Shown piece after piece: positions 17,424 to 25,939 of a DNA stretch of 64,000 nt; the first letter of the stretch is position 1; every line of letters begins with the position of its first letter. The position numbers were made by a program, and so were the translations under genes. The stretch is taken from contig CAXATO010000018.1 of NCBI GenBank assembly GCA_963972255.1, forward strand, positions 3,069-67,068, read 5' to 3'. The DNA is from UBA1479 sp002706405 (lineage in GTDB: Bacteria; Pseudomonadota; Alphaproteobacteria; Rhodospirillales; Casp-alpha2). Below the pieces are notes generated by a model. It saw only the letters and a program-made list of their open reading frames with translations, had not been told where the DNA came from and did no database searches.

Positions 17424-18641
17424 TTACTGCGCGGGGGCGGCGGGGGAGACTTCGACCGGCGAGCCCGCGGGCAGACCGCCGGAGAAGGTCGGCGCCGCCG
17501 GCTTGGTAACATCCGCCGGCAGGGCCTGCTTCAGGGCGTCGCGGGCGACGATCGCTTTCTGGTCGCCGTTCTCAGCCGCCGCGCTGATCCATTTGTAGGC
17601 CAGGCGGTCGTCCTTTGGCACGCCCTGCCCGTTGTAATAGAGGATGCCCAGATTGTACTGGGCGGCGGCGTTGTTTTTCTCGGCCGAGCGGCCGAACCAT
17701 TCGGCGGCCTTGGCATAGTCCTTGGCCACGCCGGTCCCGTTGTAATGCATGACCCCGATGGAATACTGCGCGCCCGGGTGGCCGCCGATGGCGGCCTGGG
17801 CGAACAGCTTGGCGGCCTCTGCCTTCTGCTCCTGGGTCTTGGCATCGGCGAACAGGGAGAGGGCGCGCTTGTAGGTCAGATCGGCGGTGGCCTCGCGTTC
17901 CTCGGGCGATGCCGGTGGGGTTTCGACCGCCTGGGCGGGCTCGGGCGTCACGGCGGCGGTCTGCGCGGCCGGGGGCGCCGGTTCGGGCTTGGCTTCCTCG
18001 GTGGGCGGATTGGTCAAGGCCAGGGGTTTGTCCGTGGCTTCGGGGGCCGGCGGCGCGGGCGGCGCCACGGGTTCCTCGGCGGGGGCGGTCTCGGCCGTGG
18101 GTTTTTCCGCCGGTGCCAGGTTTGCCGCGGGCTTTTCTTCGGCGGGCGGCGTCTCTTCGGCAGGCGGCGTCATCGGCGGCTCTTGGGGAGCGGCCTCGGC
18201 CGGCTTGTCCATCATTGCCGGCTCGCCGGTGGGGGCGTCCGCCGGTATTTTTTCTTCCGTGGCCGCGGGCTCGGCGGCCGGTTCTTTCGGATCGTCGGGA
18301 CGGGCCATGGGCTCCATCTGGGTGACGTGGCGGACCGGCGGCAGGTTCTGCGTGTACTGGGAAGTCAGGTCCAGGTCGAAGCGGTCGCGCAGGTCCCACC
18401 AGATCGACCGCGCGGTGAAGCTCAAGTCGTCGCTGCTGAAATCGACCGTGTCCTTGATGGCGCCTTTCAAGTCCATGACCTTGGCGAGTTGGGCATCCGG
18501 CAGGCCGGCCGCGCGCAACTGTGCGGCAAAGGCTTCATCCTTGTAGAACACGGCAAGCCCCACCCCCGCGGCGGCCGCGACGATCAACAGTAGAATAAAA
18601 CCTGTAAACAGTTGCCCTAAGGGGCCTCTGCGCTTCGCCAT
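17424..18641 (-). CDS. membrane-anchored Sel1-repeat protein with Pro/Ala-rich linker
   Basis: A 405-residue protein. It has a short basic N-terminus (MAKRRGPLGQ), one transmembrane helix (about 11-33), a region of normal composition, then a long Pro/Ala/Glu-rich low-complexity linker (about 105-260). The C-terminal Sel1/TPR repeats include GGHPGAQYSIGVMHYNGTGV and NAAAQYNLGILYYNGQGV. Sel1 repeats mediate protein-protein contacts, often in envelope processes. ATG 18641 is preferred because AAGGAGGG lies about 10 bases upstream. It converges on the DMT operon with only 8 bases between. Confidence 0.82.
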   Translation of the reverse strand: MAKRRGPLGQLFTGFILLLIVAAAAGVGLAVFYKDEAFAAQLRAAGLPDAQLAKVMDLKGAIKDTVDFSSDDLSFTARSIWWDLRDRFDLDLTSQYTQNLPPVRHVTQMEPMARPDDPKEPAAEPAATEEKIPADAPTGEPAMMDKPAEAAPQEPPMTPPAEETPPAEEKPAANLAPAEKPTAETAPAEEPVAPPAPPAPEATDKPLALTNPPTEEAKPEPAPPAAQTAAVTPEPAQAVETPPASPEEREATADLTYKRALSLFADAKTQEQKAEAAKLFAQAAIGGHPGAQYSIGVMHYNGTGVAKDYAKAAEWFGRSAEKNNAAAQYNLGILYYNGQGVPKDDRLAYKWISAAAENGDQKAIVARDALKQALPADVTKPAAPTFSGGLPAGSPVEVSPAAPAQ

Positions 18642-18769
18642 GCGGCGAGCCCTCCTTCGCCGAAGCACCTAATCAATTTAATCTAATGTGTTTTTCCGCT
18701 TCGTGGAACCCGCCAATAGGCATAGTCCGGTCGTGCCACATGGGGATACGCAACGGCCTGGCTTGTGCA

Positions 18770-20455
18770 TCAGGGATTTCCTTTCTCCCGGGCCTCGGCC
18801 TGGGCCCGCAGGCCAGACAGCGTGGCGGACGGCGTGATCGCCTCCGGATCGGTGCGCAGTTCGATCAAAGCGGGCGAATCGGCGGCTTTGGCGCGGGCGA
18901 AGGCGTCGGCGAACTGGGCCGTTTCCGTGACCACCTCACCGGTCGCGCCATAGGCCTTGGCCAGGGCCGCGAAATCCGGATTGACCAACTGCGTGCCCGA
19001 CACGCGGCTGGGATACTCGCGTTCCTGATGCATGCGGATGGTGCCGTACATGCCGTTGTTGACGACGATGAAGATGACGTTGGCGCCGTATTGCTTGGCT
19101 GTCGCCATTTCCTGGCCGGTCATCAGGAAACAGCCGTCGCCGGCGAAGCAAACCACGTCGCGTTCCGGATGGCGCAGCTTGGCGGCAACCGCCGCCGGCA
19201 CGCCGTAGCCCATGGACCCGGAGGTCGGCGCCAGCTGCGTCGCGTAATCCCGGTAGCGATAGAAGCGGTGAACCCAGGCCGTGTAGTTGCCGGCGCCGTT
19301 GCAGATCATGGCGTCGGCGGGCAGTTCGTCGCGCAGCCAGGCAATGATCTGGCCCATTTGTACGTCGCCGGGGGTTTCCGGCGGCTCGGTCCAGGCCAGG
19401 TATTCGTCGTGCGCCGTGCCGGCCCAATTGTCCCAGCGCCCGGTGACCGGCGCCATTGCTTTGGCGGCGGCGGCGAAGCCGGGCATGCCGGAATTCATGG
19501 CGAGTGCCGGGCGGTAGACGCGGCCCAGTTCCTCGGCCCCCGGATGGACATGGACCAGGCGCTGCTTCGGCACCGGGATGTCGAACAGGTCGTAGCCGCC
19601 CGTGGTCATCTCGCCCAGGCGCGGGCCGACGGCCAGGATCAGGTCCGATGTCCGGACCCGTTCGGCCAGCTTCGGGTTGATGCCGATGCCGACGTCCCCG
19701 GCGTACAGCGGGTGGTCGTTGGGCAGCAGGTCCTGGCGGCGGAAGGACACGCTGGTCGGGATGTTGTTGGCTTCGGCGAAGGCGCGAATGTCCTGGGACG
19801 CCTGTTCGGTCCAACTGCCGCCGCCCAGAATCATCAGCGGGCGTTCGGCCGTTTCCATCATGGCGCGCAGCTCGGCCATGGCGTCCGGTCCCGGATGGGC
19901 CTGCACGACATGGGCCGGGCCGGGGATGGTGACCTGTTCCATCACTTCCTCGGTCAGCATGTCTTCGGGCAGGGCCAGCACGACGGGGCCCGGGCGGCCC
20001 GACATGGCGGTGTGAAAGGCATGGCTGACGTATTCGGGCACGCGGGCCGGGTCTTCGATCTGGGCGACCCATTTGGCCATCTCGCCGAACATGCGGCGGT
20101 AGTCGATTTCCTGGAACGCCTCGCGCTCGACCTGATGGCGGGCGACCTGGCCGATGAACAGGATCATCGGCGTGGAATCCTGAAACGCGATATGGACCCC
20201 GGCGGAGGCGTTGGTCGCCCCCGGGCCGCGGGTCACGAAACAAATGCCCGGCTTGCCGGTCATCTTGCCGTCGGCGTCGGCCATGATGGCGGCGCCACCT
20301 TCCTGACGGCAGATCACCAGATCGATGCCCGGTGCGTCGACCATGGCGTCGAGCACGGCGAGATAGCTTTCCCCCGGTACGCAGAAGGCGCGATCGACCC
20401 CGTTGGCAACCAGCGTTTCGACCAGGAGCCGCGCCCCCGTTTGACCCTGTGGCAT
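18770..20455 (-). CDS. thiamine-diphosphate-dependent enzyme, acetolactate-synthase-like
   Basis: A 561-residue ThDP enzyme with the three-domain layout of acetolactate synthase, pyruvate oxidase and benzoylformate decarboxylase relatives. The catalytic Glu is in CVPGESYLAVLD. The ThDP/Mg motif runs GDGCFLMTGQE to IVVNNGMYGTIR. It lacks an adjacent small regulatory subunit (ilvN), which argues against being the biosynthetic IlvB. Family members of this kind are often annotated simply as ThDP-binding proteins. A small zinc-ribbon protein lies 34 bases upstream on the same strand, and a TGTACA-type palindrome sits before that, so the pair is likely one regulated transcript. Confidence 0.85.
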   Translation of the reverse strand: MPQGQTGARLLVETLVANGVDRAFCVPGESYLAVLDAMVDAPGIDLVICRQEGGAAIMADADGKMTGKPGICFVTRGPGATNASAGVHIAFQDSTPMILFIGQVARHQVEREAFQEIDYRRMFGEMAKWVAQIEDPARVPEYVSHAFHTAMSGRPGPVVLALPEDMLTEEVMEQVTIPGPAHVVQAHPGPDAMAELRAMMETAERPLMILGGGSWTEQASQDIRAFAEANNIPTSVSFRRQDLLPNDHPLYAGDVGIGINPKLAERVRTSDLILAVGPRLGEMTTGGYDLFDIPVPKQRLVHVHPGAEELGRVYRPALAMNSGMPGFAAAAKAMAPVTGRWDNWAGTAHDEYLAWTEPPETPGDVQMGQIIAWLRDELPADAMICNGAGNYTAWVHRFYRYRDYATQLAPTSGSMGYGVPAAVAAKLRHPERDVVCFAGDGCFLMTGQEMATAKQYGANVIFIVVNNGMYGTIRMHQEREYPSRVSGTQLVNPDFAALAKAYGATGEVVTETAQFADAFARAKAADSPALIELRTDPEAITPSATLSGLRAQAEAREKGNP

Positions 20456-20489
20456 GATGATGTTCCCCTTGTCGGCGGTGGTCTTTTGT

Positions 20490-20693
20490 TTACTCCGCCA
20501 GCCCGGCGGCTCTCTGTCTTAGCGAAAGATCGGGGCCGGGGGAAGCCGTCTCGATCTCGCAGGCGGTCTCGCCGGAACAGCAGGGATCGACGTTCTGCCC
20601 GCAGGTCCGGCATTGCACATGGCCGTGCACGGACACGGGCTCGGACGGCTGATGGCACAGCGGGCAGCGCCAGGGGGCGGACGAGGGAGACAT
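20490..20693 (-). CDS. small zinc-ribbon protein
   Basis: A 67-residue protein with CPLCHQ and CRTCGQNVDPCC: two CxxC knuckles about 17 residues apart, expected to bind one zinc, plus extra cysteines after them. GGAG lies upstream of the ATG. It is the first gene of a two-gene unit with the ThDP enzyme. No function is known to me; it may assist the enzyme or be a small regulator. The palindrome 28 bases before its start supports real expression. Confidence 0.68.
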   Translation of the reverse strand: MSPSSAPWRCPLCHQPSEPVSVHGHVQCRTCGQNVDPCCSGETACEIETASPGPDLSLRQRAAGLAE

Positions 20694-20720
20694 GGTGGGC
20701 TCCGGCAGTTTGGGATGAAA

Positions 20721-20732
20721 ATTGTGTACAAT
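20721..20732. promoter_or_regulatory. palindromic operator-like site ATTGTGTACAAT
   Basis: A 12-base near-perfect palindrome (ATTGT-GT-ACAAT) ending 27 bases upstream of the zinc-ribbon start codon on the minus strand. It also sits in the promoter region of the divergent dienelactone hydrolase. It matches the sites at 37157-37172 and 63684-63695 except for one central base. The core resembles operators of FCD-class GntR regulators. Confidence 0.5.
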
Positions 20733-20860
20733 CGTCGCCCCAAGCGGTGACAGAGGCCAGCCCGGAATTTAAGATGCCCGCCCGCGGGGGGCTTCGGTTC
20801 CCCGGCCTGCGCCCGAGGGGCGTGGAAATTTTACGAATCGATCAGGGAGGCACGCAGAAC

Positions 20861-21556
20861 ATGAGCGGCAAGGACATCACCATTCAGGCCAAGGACGGCG
20901 GTAGTTTTTCGGGTTATCTCGCCCTGCCCGAAGGCGGCAGCGGCCCCGGCGTCGTGGTCATCCAGGAAATCTTCGGCGTCAACGCGGTGATGCGCGAAAT
21001 CACCGACGGCATGGCGGCGGCAGGCTATGTGGCGCTGTGCCCCGACCTGTTCTGGCGCCAGGAGCCGGGCATTCAGATCACCGACCAGACCGAGGCCGAA
21101 TGGGCCCGCGCCTTCGAACTGTTCAACGGCTTCGATCTGGACAAGGGCGTCGACGATCTGGAATCGACGATCCAGGCCCTGCGTGCCGTCGACGGCTGCA
21201 CCGGCAAGGTCGGGACCATGGGTTTCTGCCTGGGCGGCCGGCTCGCCTTCCTGACCGCGACGCGGACCAGCGCCGACGCCGCCGTCAGCTACTACGGCGT
21301 GATGCTGACCGACCACACGGACGAGGCGCTGAAAGCCCCCTGCATGCTGCACATCGCGACCGAGGACGAATTCGTGCCCAAGGATCAGCAGGCCGCGGTC
21401 CATGCCGCCCTCGACGGCAACCCCAAGGCCGTGCTGCACGACTATGAAGGGCAGAATCACGCCTTCGCGCGGGTCGGCGGCAAGCATTACGATAAGGTCT
21501 CGGCCGATCTGGCGCGCCAGCGGACGCTGGAATTCTTCAAATCACACATCGGCTAG
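20861..21556 (+). CDS. dienelactone hydrolase family protein
   Basis: An alpha/beta hydrolase of 231 residues in the dienelactone hydrolase family, which uses a Cys-Asp-His triad to open lactone or ester bonds. The nucleophile is in GFCLGGR, the Asp in ATEDEFVP and the His in GQNHAFARVGG. The ATG at 20861 follows AGGGAGG; the open frame before it is antisense to the ThDP gene. No aromatic ring-cleavage genes are nearby, so a role in chloro- or methyl-catechol breakdown is not implied. It is divergent from the zinc-ribbon/ThDP operon. Confidence 0.92.
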   Translation: MSGKDITIQAKDGGSFSGYLALPEGGSGPGVVVIQEIFGVNAVMREITDGMAAAGYVALCPDLFWRQEPGIQITDQTEAEWARAFELFNGFDLDKGVDDLESTIQALRAVDGCTGKVGTMGFCLGGRLAFLTATRTSADAAVSYYGVMLTDHTDEALKAPCMLHIATEDEFVPKDQQAAVHAALDGNPKAVLHDYEGQNHAFARVGGKHYDKVSADLARQRTLEFFKSHIG

Positions 21557-21639
21557 GCGGTTGAAATAAAATCACCTTTTTTCTGAAAGGACTCGTTTCA
21601 GTAGAAAAACGCGACCTGAGTGACTCTCATCACATCGGT

Positions 21640-21729
21640 CTTGACCCGCCTTCCCTATAAAGAAGGCTGATGAGATTCACTCTTTACCTGATCCACACCG
21701 GGCCGGTTTCACCGCCCGGTGTTTTTTTT
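21640..21729 (+). ncRNA. candidate small RNA ending in an intrinsic terminator
   Basis: The 233-base gap between dienelactone hydrolase and the next gene holds CCCTATAAAGAAGG, then an unstructured pyrimidine-rich TCACTCTTTACCTGATCC, then a strong terminator. This looks like the short transcripts of the alphaproteobacterial suhB/mmgR sRNA type, as I recall that family, but I cannot align it here. The 5' end is a guess. The terminator might instead simply end the hydrolase mRNA. Confidence 0.25.
21695..21729 (+). terminator. Rho-independent terminator
   Basis: A perfect 9-base stem, ACACCGGGC with GCCCGGTGT (21695-21703 and 21714-21722), has a 10-base loop and is followed by an unbroken T run to 21729. 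It is the clearest intrinsic terminator in the window. It lies 138 bases past the dienelactone hydrolase stop and upstream of the gene at 21790. Confidence 0.85.
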
Positions 21730-21789
21730 GTCGGCACGCCCAAGGGGCGCCGTGATTTAATGGCTGCCGTCTCGACGGAGGGGCAGGCC

Positions 21790-22152
21790 ATGAAAAACCT
21801 CATAAGCGCATTGGGTCTGATTGTTCTGGGCAGCGCCCTCGGTGCGGCCTTCGCCGCGCCGCGCGGCCCGCTCTGGACCTATCACAACGGCAACACCTTG
21901 CAGGGGCAGACTGCCGAGTACCGGCAGGGGTTCATGATCGGCGTCATCGACGGCTATCTGCAGGGCCAGCGCGCCCGGGCGGAAACGGGCGACGACGGCC
22001 TGTGGCTGGACAACTGCCTGACCGCCGGCTGGACTCTGAAGCGCGCCGATCGGGAATTGGCCGAACGGTTCGACGCCTCGATCCCTCTCTACCCCAATCC
22101 CGCCGCCGCCATCGTGCTCGATAATCTGAAGGATGCCTGCGCGGGCAAATAA
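21790..22152 (+). CDS. small exported protein, possibly Rap1a/Tai-like
   Basis: A 120-residue protein with a clear signal peptide (MKNLISALGLIVLGSALGAA, cleavage near AFA-AP). The mature part has GQTAEYRQGFMIGVIDGYLQ, one Cys in the middle (DNCLTAG) and one near the end (KDACAGK), which could form a disulfide. The pattern of a central GYxxG helix and paired cysteines recalls the Rap1a/Tai immunity fold, but this is a loose resemblance and no T6SS is present. ATG 21790 is used because GGAGG precedes it. Confidence 0.7.
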   Translation: MKNLISALGLIVLGSALGAAFAAPRGPLWTYHNGNTLQGQTAEYRQGFMIGVIDGYLQGQRARAETGDDGLWLDNCLTAGWTLKRADRELAERFDASIPLYPNPAAAIVLDNLKDACAGK

Positions 22153-22235
22153 CCGGCAAAACCGGGCTTCCGCCGGGATGCCCGTCCGCGTAGACTGTTA
22201 CCATTCGTTAAGCATAAATCATCACGAGGCTTACC

Positions 22236-22433
22236 ATGCGCCCGCCGTCCCCCGCGCGTTTCGAGACAGAGCCCGATTTCACGCCGACCATTCACATCCG
22301 GCCGCGCGTCGACAGGGTGGATCCACGGCTCAGCGCGCATATCCATCACCTGGTCGAGACCTATCCACAGGAATCGGTGCGGGTCATCCGTGAATGGATG
22401 GCGGAAGGGCCTGCCCGGCATCTGCGCCATTGA
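22236..22433 (+). CDS. small protein with FliF-C-terminus-like motif
   Basis: A 65-residue soluble protein. Its C-terminal half (LVETYPQESVRVIREWMAEG) resembles the extreme C-terminus of the flagellar MS-ring protein FliF. In that protein a 'P-E-x-A-x-x-V-I-R-x-W' helix binds FliG. ATG 22236 follows CGAGG. No flagellar structural genes are in the window. A free-standing copy of this helix could compete for FliG or be an unrelated protein with a similar helix. The next gene starts 79 bases later. Confidence 0.55.
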   Translation: MRPPSPARFETEPDFTPTIHIRPRVDRVDPRLSAHIHHLVETYPQESVRVIREWMAEGPARHLRH

Positions 22434-22512
22434 CCGTTTGCCAACGGGCAAAAACCTTCTACAAATCCCGACCACATTGCGACCACCATCCGCCGACCAG
22501 GAGCCCATCCCC

Positions 22513-22947
22513 TTGCCCGATATCGACCTGAAAGACGCCACTAGTTTTGATTGGTGGACGGACGTCTCGATCCGCTTTTCCGATCAGGACCCCAACCTTC
22601 ACGTCAACAACACGGCCTTCGCCGTCTATGCCGAAGCGGGGCGGGTTGACTACCTGAACGCCATGCGCCGGCATCTGGGCATCGAGCCGCGCTCGGCGCT
22701 GGTCAGCGTGCAGATCAGCTATGTGAACCAGCTGTACTACCCGGGCGACGTGCGGGTCGGCACGCGGCTTCTGCGTCTCGGCAACACGTCCTACACCCTG
22801 GGGCAGGGCCTGTTTGCCGGGGACAAGGTGGTTGCCACCTCGGAAGCGGTCCTGGTGTTCTTCGACTACGAAAAGAACGCCAGCCGCCAGGTGCCCGCCG
22901 ACCTGCGCCAGGCGTTTGAATCCGGCGCCCGGCTGGTCCCGGGCTGA
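22513..22947 (+). CDS. acyl-CoA thioesterase, 4HBT hotdog fold
   Basis: A 144-residue hotdog-fold protein of the 4-hydroxybenzoyl-CoA thioesterase type. It has FSDQDPNLHVNNTAFAVYAE, containing the conserved Asp and the HVNN segment that binds and cleaves the acyl-CoA thioester. TTG at 22513 with AGGAG about 11 bases upstream is the likely start; an open frame from 22390 would add an unlikely leader. It is probably a housekeeping acyl-CoA thioesterase (YbgC/FadM-like). Confidence 0.85.
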   Translation: MPDIDLKDATSFDWWTDVSIRFSDQDPNLHVNNTAFAVYAEAGRVDYLNAMRRHLGIEPRSALVSVQISYVNQLYYPGDVRVGTRLLRLGNTSYTLGQGLFAGDKVVATSEAVLVFFDYEKNASRQVPADLRQAFESGARLVPG

Positions 22948-22955
22948 ACCGGTCA

Positions 22956-22988
22956 GCGCCGCGGCACGGCTTGAAGTCCGTGCGGCGC
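22956..22988 (+). terminator. GC-rich hairpin after the thioesterase gene
   Basis: GCGCC..GCACGG (22956-22969, with a 3-base bulge) pairs with CCGTGC GGCGC (22978-22988) around an 8-base loop, just after the thioesterase stop. No T run follows, so it could be a weak or Rho-assisted terminator, or an mRNA 3'-end protecting hairpin. Confidence 0.4.
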
Positions 22989-23206
22989 CTTATGCCCGGA
23001 ACGGCCCTGTCACAAAAGCGTCACGCCGCTGCCTCTCAATCGTAATCATTTGAGCTCTATTGCATCGTTTGCCTGCCGGTAACGTTCGGGTGCACCCCTG
23101 AACGAAGACCTTGCTGTGTCGACGCGAAGGCCCCGGCAGCAGTCCTGTATTAATGAATGCCGCGAAAGGGCCGTTCGCCTTGCGGCATCAGGCGAGAGGG
23201 TAAAAG

Positions 23207-25216
23207 ATGCTGATCGGCCGTACATCTATCCGGTTCCGAACGTTCCTTGGCTTCGCATCGGTGATCGTGCTGTTGGGTATATCCGCCGGCGTTTCCGTGA
23301 CCCGCTTCGCCGGGTTTGCCGAGACCGGAAAGACCATCGTCAAGGACGTCGACCTGGTCGGCGCCGCCAACGAATACGCCTTTCGTCTGTTTGAATTATC
23401 CGAAGCGGTCTACCGCTTCCGCGATAGCAAGTCCGATGCCGCCATTGAGGGGATCGAGCAGGCCCGTGCGGCTGCGGACAACGCGGCGGAAGTGATCAAG
23501 GGCGCCTTCGCAGATAGAGGCGAGGAAGAATTGGCGGAGGCGCTGACAGCGGCGCAGGCTCTGTACGGGGCCCAGTTGGATGATCTGATCCGGCGCATCA
23601 GCGGCGACAAGGAAGGTGCCGATGTGATCCTGCTGGCGGCGGAAAAGCTGCCGTCGTCGATTGCCGGGTTGGTCGCGTTCCTCAAGGCCTACGACCATCC
23701 CAACGCGGCGGAACTGGCCGGCACCGTCGCGCGCCGTGGAGCGGAGGCTCTACAGGCGGCGTTGAAGCTTGCCGTGTCGCGCGACACGACCCAGGGCGCG
23801 GCGGTCCTTGGCGCCGTCTCGCGCCTGGGCGACGTGGTTACGGCGGTTCGCGGCTTGCTGAAAGAACAGAAGGTGCCGCGTCGCGATCAGCGCGCGGCCA
23901 AGTTTGCCGGACGTGACGTCGATACCCTGCGTCAGGGGGTCGCGTCGTTCTCCGGCGCCGTTCAGGGAACCAATGATTCTTGGCGCCTGTTCAAAAGCAC
24001 GTTGAACGGATTGCAGGACCGCATCGCCGACCTTCGCGGCGCCGCCCTGACCCATCAGTCCGAAGGGCTGGCGGGACTGACCGAGCGGTCGCGCGGCGCC
24101 GTGCGCGAAGGCGCGGTGGTCGGCATCGCGGGCGTGTTGATCGCCGTTCTGCTGGCCTGGCTTCTGGGCCGCAGCATCGTGCGCCCGCTGAACCGCCTGC
24201 GCGATGACGTGTCCGCGATGACCCCCGCGCGGGACGACGCGGCCTCGGCCGTCTCCCGCGACGAAGTGGCGCAACTGGCCCAAGCCTTCGACATCTTCCG
24301 CCGCGAACACGAGGAGGCCGAACGCCTGCGCCTGGAGCGCGATGCGGAACAGCAGCGCCAGTCGCAGCGCGCCGCCGCCATCGCCGGCATGACCACGGAA
24401 TTCAACGATCAGGTAAAGCAGGTGTTCGACGCCTTCGGGCATTGTATTCAGCGCATGGGGCAGACGGCCAACAGCATGAACGAAAACGCCGAACGCACGA
24501 CCGAGCAGGCGGTCACCGTGTCTTCGGCCACGGAACAGGCGGCGACCAATTTCCAGTCCGTCGCCGTGGCGGCGGAGCAGATGTCCATGTCCTTCGCCGA
24601 GATCGACCAGCAGATCCGCCTGTCGTCGGAAAAGGTCGATGCGGCGGTCGCCGACAGCCGCGAAGCGGGGACCCGCATTTCCAAGCTGGCGCGGTCGGCC
24701 GATCGCATCGGCGATGTGGTCAGCCTGATCACCGATATTGCCGAGCAGACCAATCTGCTGGCCCTCAACGCGACGATCGAGGCGGCACGCGCCGGAGACG
24801 CCGGCAAGGGTTTCGCGGTGGTGGCCGGCGAGGTCAAATCCCTGGCCCAGCAGACGACCAAGGCGATCGGCGAGATCGAACTTCAGGTCGGGGGGGTCCA
24901 GGCCGCGACCCGCGATACGGTGCGCGTGATCGAAACCGTCACCGCCAAGGTCGGCGAGATCGCGGAAGTGGCCGACAGCATTTCCGCCGCCATCGAAGCA
25001 CAGGTCCGGGTGACCAGCGAAATCGCGCGCAGCGTCGAACATGCGACCCAGGGGGCGTCCTCGGCGGCGGAAAACATCGCCACCGTGTCCGAGGCGGCCA
25101 AGGCGTCGGGTGCGGTCGCCAATGACGTGCTCGATACCTCGCGCGAATTGGAACAGATGTCGGGCCGCCTGCGCACGGTCATCCAGGGCTTCCTGACGGA
25201 CGTGCGCGCGGCCTGA
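23207..25216 (+). CDS. methyl-accepting chemotaxis protein
   Basis: A second chemoreceptor, 669 residues. TM1 is at about 12-33, followed by a helical periplasmic domain of about 270 residues rich in Ala and Glu. TM2 is at about 303-325 (VVGIAGVLIAVLLAWLL), then a HAMP-like linker beginning RSIVRPLNRL. The signalling coiled coil has the AEQTNLLALNATIEAARAG-type tip near residue 512. Its sensor domain shares no obvious sequence with the receptor at 2508, so the two likely sense different ligands. GAGAGGG lies upstream of the ATG. Confidence 0.95.
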   Translation: MLIGRTSIRFRTFLGFASVIVLLGISAGVSVTRFAGFAETGKTIVKDVDLVGAANEYAFRLFELSEAVYRFRDSKSDAAIEGIEQARAAADNAAEVIKGAFADRGEEELAEALTAAQALYGAQLDDLIRRISGDKEGADVILLAAEKLPSSIAGLVAFLKAYDHPNAAELAGTVARRGAEALQAALKLAVSRDTTQGAAVLGAVSRLGDVVTAVRGLLKEQKVPRRDQRAAKFAGRDVDTLRQGVASFSGAVQGTNDSWRLFKSTLNGLQDRIADLRGAALTHQSEGLAGLTERSRGAVREGAVVGIAGVLIAVLLAWLLGRSIVRPLNRLRDDVSAMTPARDDAASAVSRDEVAQLAQAFDIFRREHEEAERLRLERDAEQQRQSQRAAAIAGMTTEFNDQVKQVFDAFGHCIQRMGQTANSMNENAERTTEQAVTVSSATEQAATNFQSVAVAAEQMSMSFAEIDQQIRLSSEKVDAAVADSREAGTRISKLARSADRIGDVVSLITDIAEQTNLLALNATIEAARAGDAGKGFAVVAGEVKSLAQQTTKAIGEIELQVGGVQAATRDTVRVIETVTAKVGEIAEVADSISAAIEAQVRVTSEIARSVEHATQGASSAAENIATVSEAAKASGAVANDVLDTSRELEQMSGRLRTVIQGFLTDVRAA

Positions 25217-25284
25217 CATTGACGGCTCCCGGCGGCGTGGTGCAGGCTCCGGCCAACGATCAACAACACACCGGGAACCCACCC

Positions 25285-25914
25285 ATGTTCTGGAATGTCA
25301 ATGAAACCGCGGACCACGGTCTGCCCCGCAATCCGTGGAAGGCCTGTGTCGTGCCGCGGCCGATCGGCTGGATCACCACGATCTCCGAAGATGGCGAGGT
25401 CAACTTGGCGCCTTACAGTTATTTCAACGCCTGCGGCGAGAACCCGCCCATGGTCATGTTTTCCGGCGGCCCCCGGCCCGAAGGCCCCAAGAAGGACACG
25501 GTGGCGAACTGTGAGGTCCAGGGTGAATTCGTTTGCAACATGTCGACCTGGGCGCTGCGCGACGCCATGAACCAGTCGAGCGCGGCCCTGCCCGCGGGCG
25601 AGGACGAAACCCGCTTCGCCGGGCTGGAAACGGAGCCGTCGACCCTGGTCAAGCCGCCCCGCATCAAGGCCGCCCCCATTCATATCGAATGCGTCTATCA
25701 CCAGACCGTGGTCATGCCCCACAACGTGAATGAAGAAGGCAACCGCGTGGTGTTCGGGCGGGTCGTCGGTATTCACATCAAGGACGAGGTCTTGACCGAC
25801 GGTTTCGTCGATATGGCCAAGGTACAGCCCATCGCCCGCCTGGGTTACATGGACTACGCCCGTGTCGATACGGTGTTCCGCATGGATCGCCCCACCATGA
25901 AAGCGGCGGAATAG
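25285..25914 (+). CDS. flavin reductase-like FMN-binding protein
   Basis: A 209-residue protein of the DIM6/NTAB flavin reductase-like family, which binds FMN in a split-barrel and often partners with a monooxygenase. Characteristic segments are RPIGWITTISEDGEVNLAPYS near the N-terminus and EFVCNMSTW in the middle. ATG 25285 begins the conserved region; the frame open to 25219 extends into the upstream non-coding sequence. No monooxygenase partner is adjacent. It converges on the large exported gene with a 25-base gap. Confidence 0.87.
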   Translation: MFWNVNETADHGLPRNPWKACVVPRPIGWITTISEDGEVNLAPYSYFNACGENPPMVMFSGGPRPEGPKKDTVANCEVQGEFVCNMSTWALRDAMNQSSAALPAGEDETRFAGLETEPSTLVKPPRIKAAPIHIECVYHQTVVMPHNVNEEGNRVVFGRVVGIHIKDEVLTDGFVDMAKVQPIARLGYMDYARVDTVFRMDRPTMKAAE

Positions 25915-25939
25915 GGCGGGACGCCGGCGGGGAGGCCGG

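Noticed and set aside
18686..20860. Plus-strand reading frame ahead of dienelactone hydrolase
   Set aside because: This part is antisense to the ThDP enzyme; the real gene starts at 20861 with a ribosome-binding site.
21641..21661. TTGACC and TATAAA as a sigma-70 promoter
   Set aside because: The spacing between the elements is only about 9 bases, far from the usual 16-18, so they cannot form one promoter.
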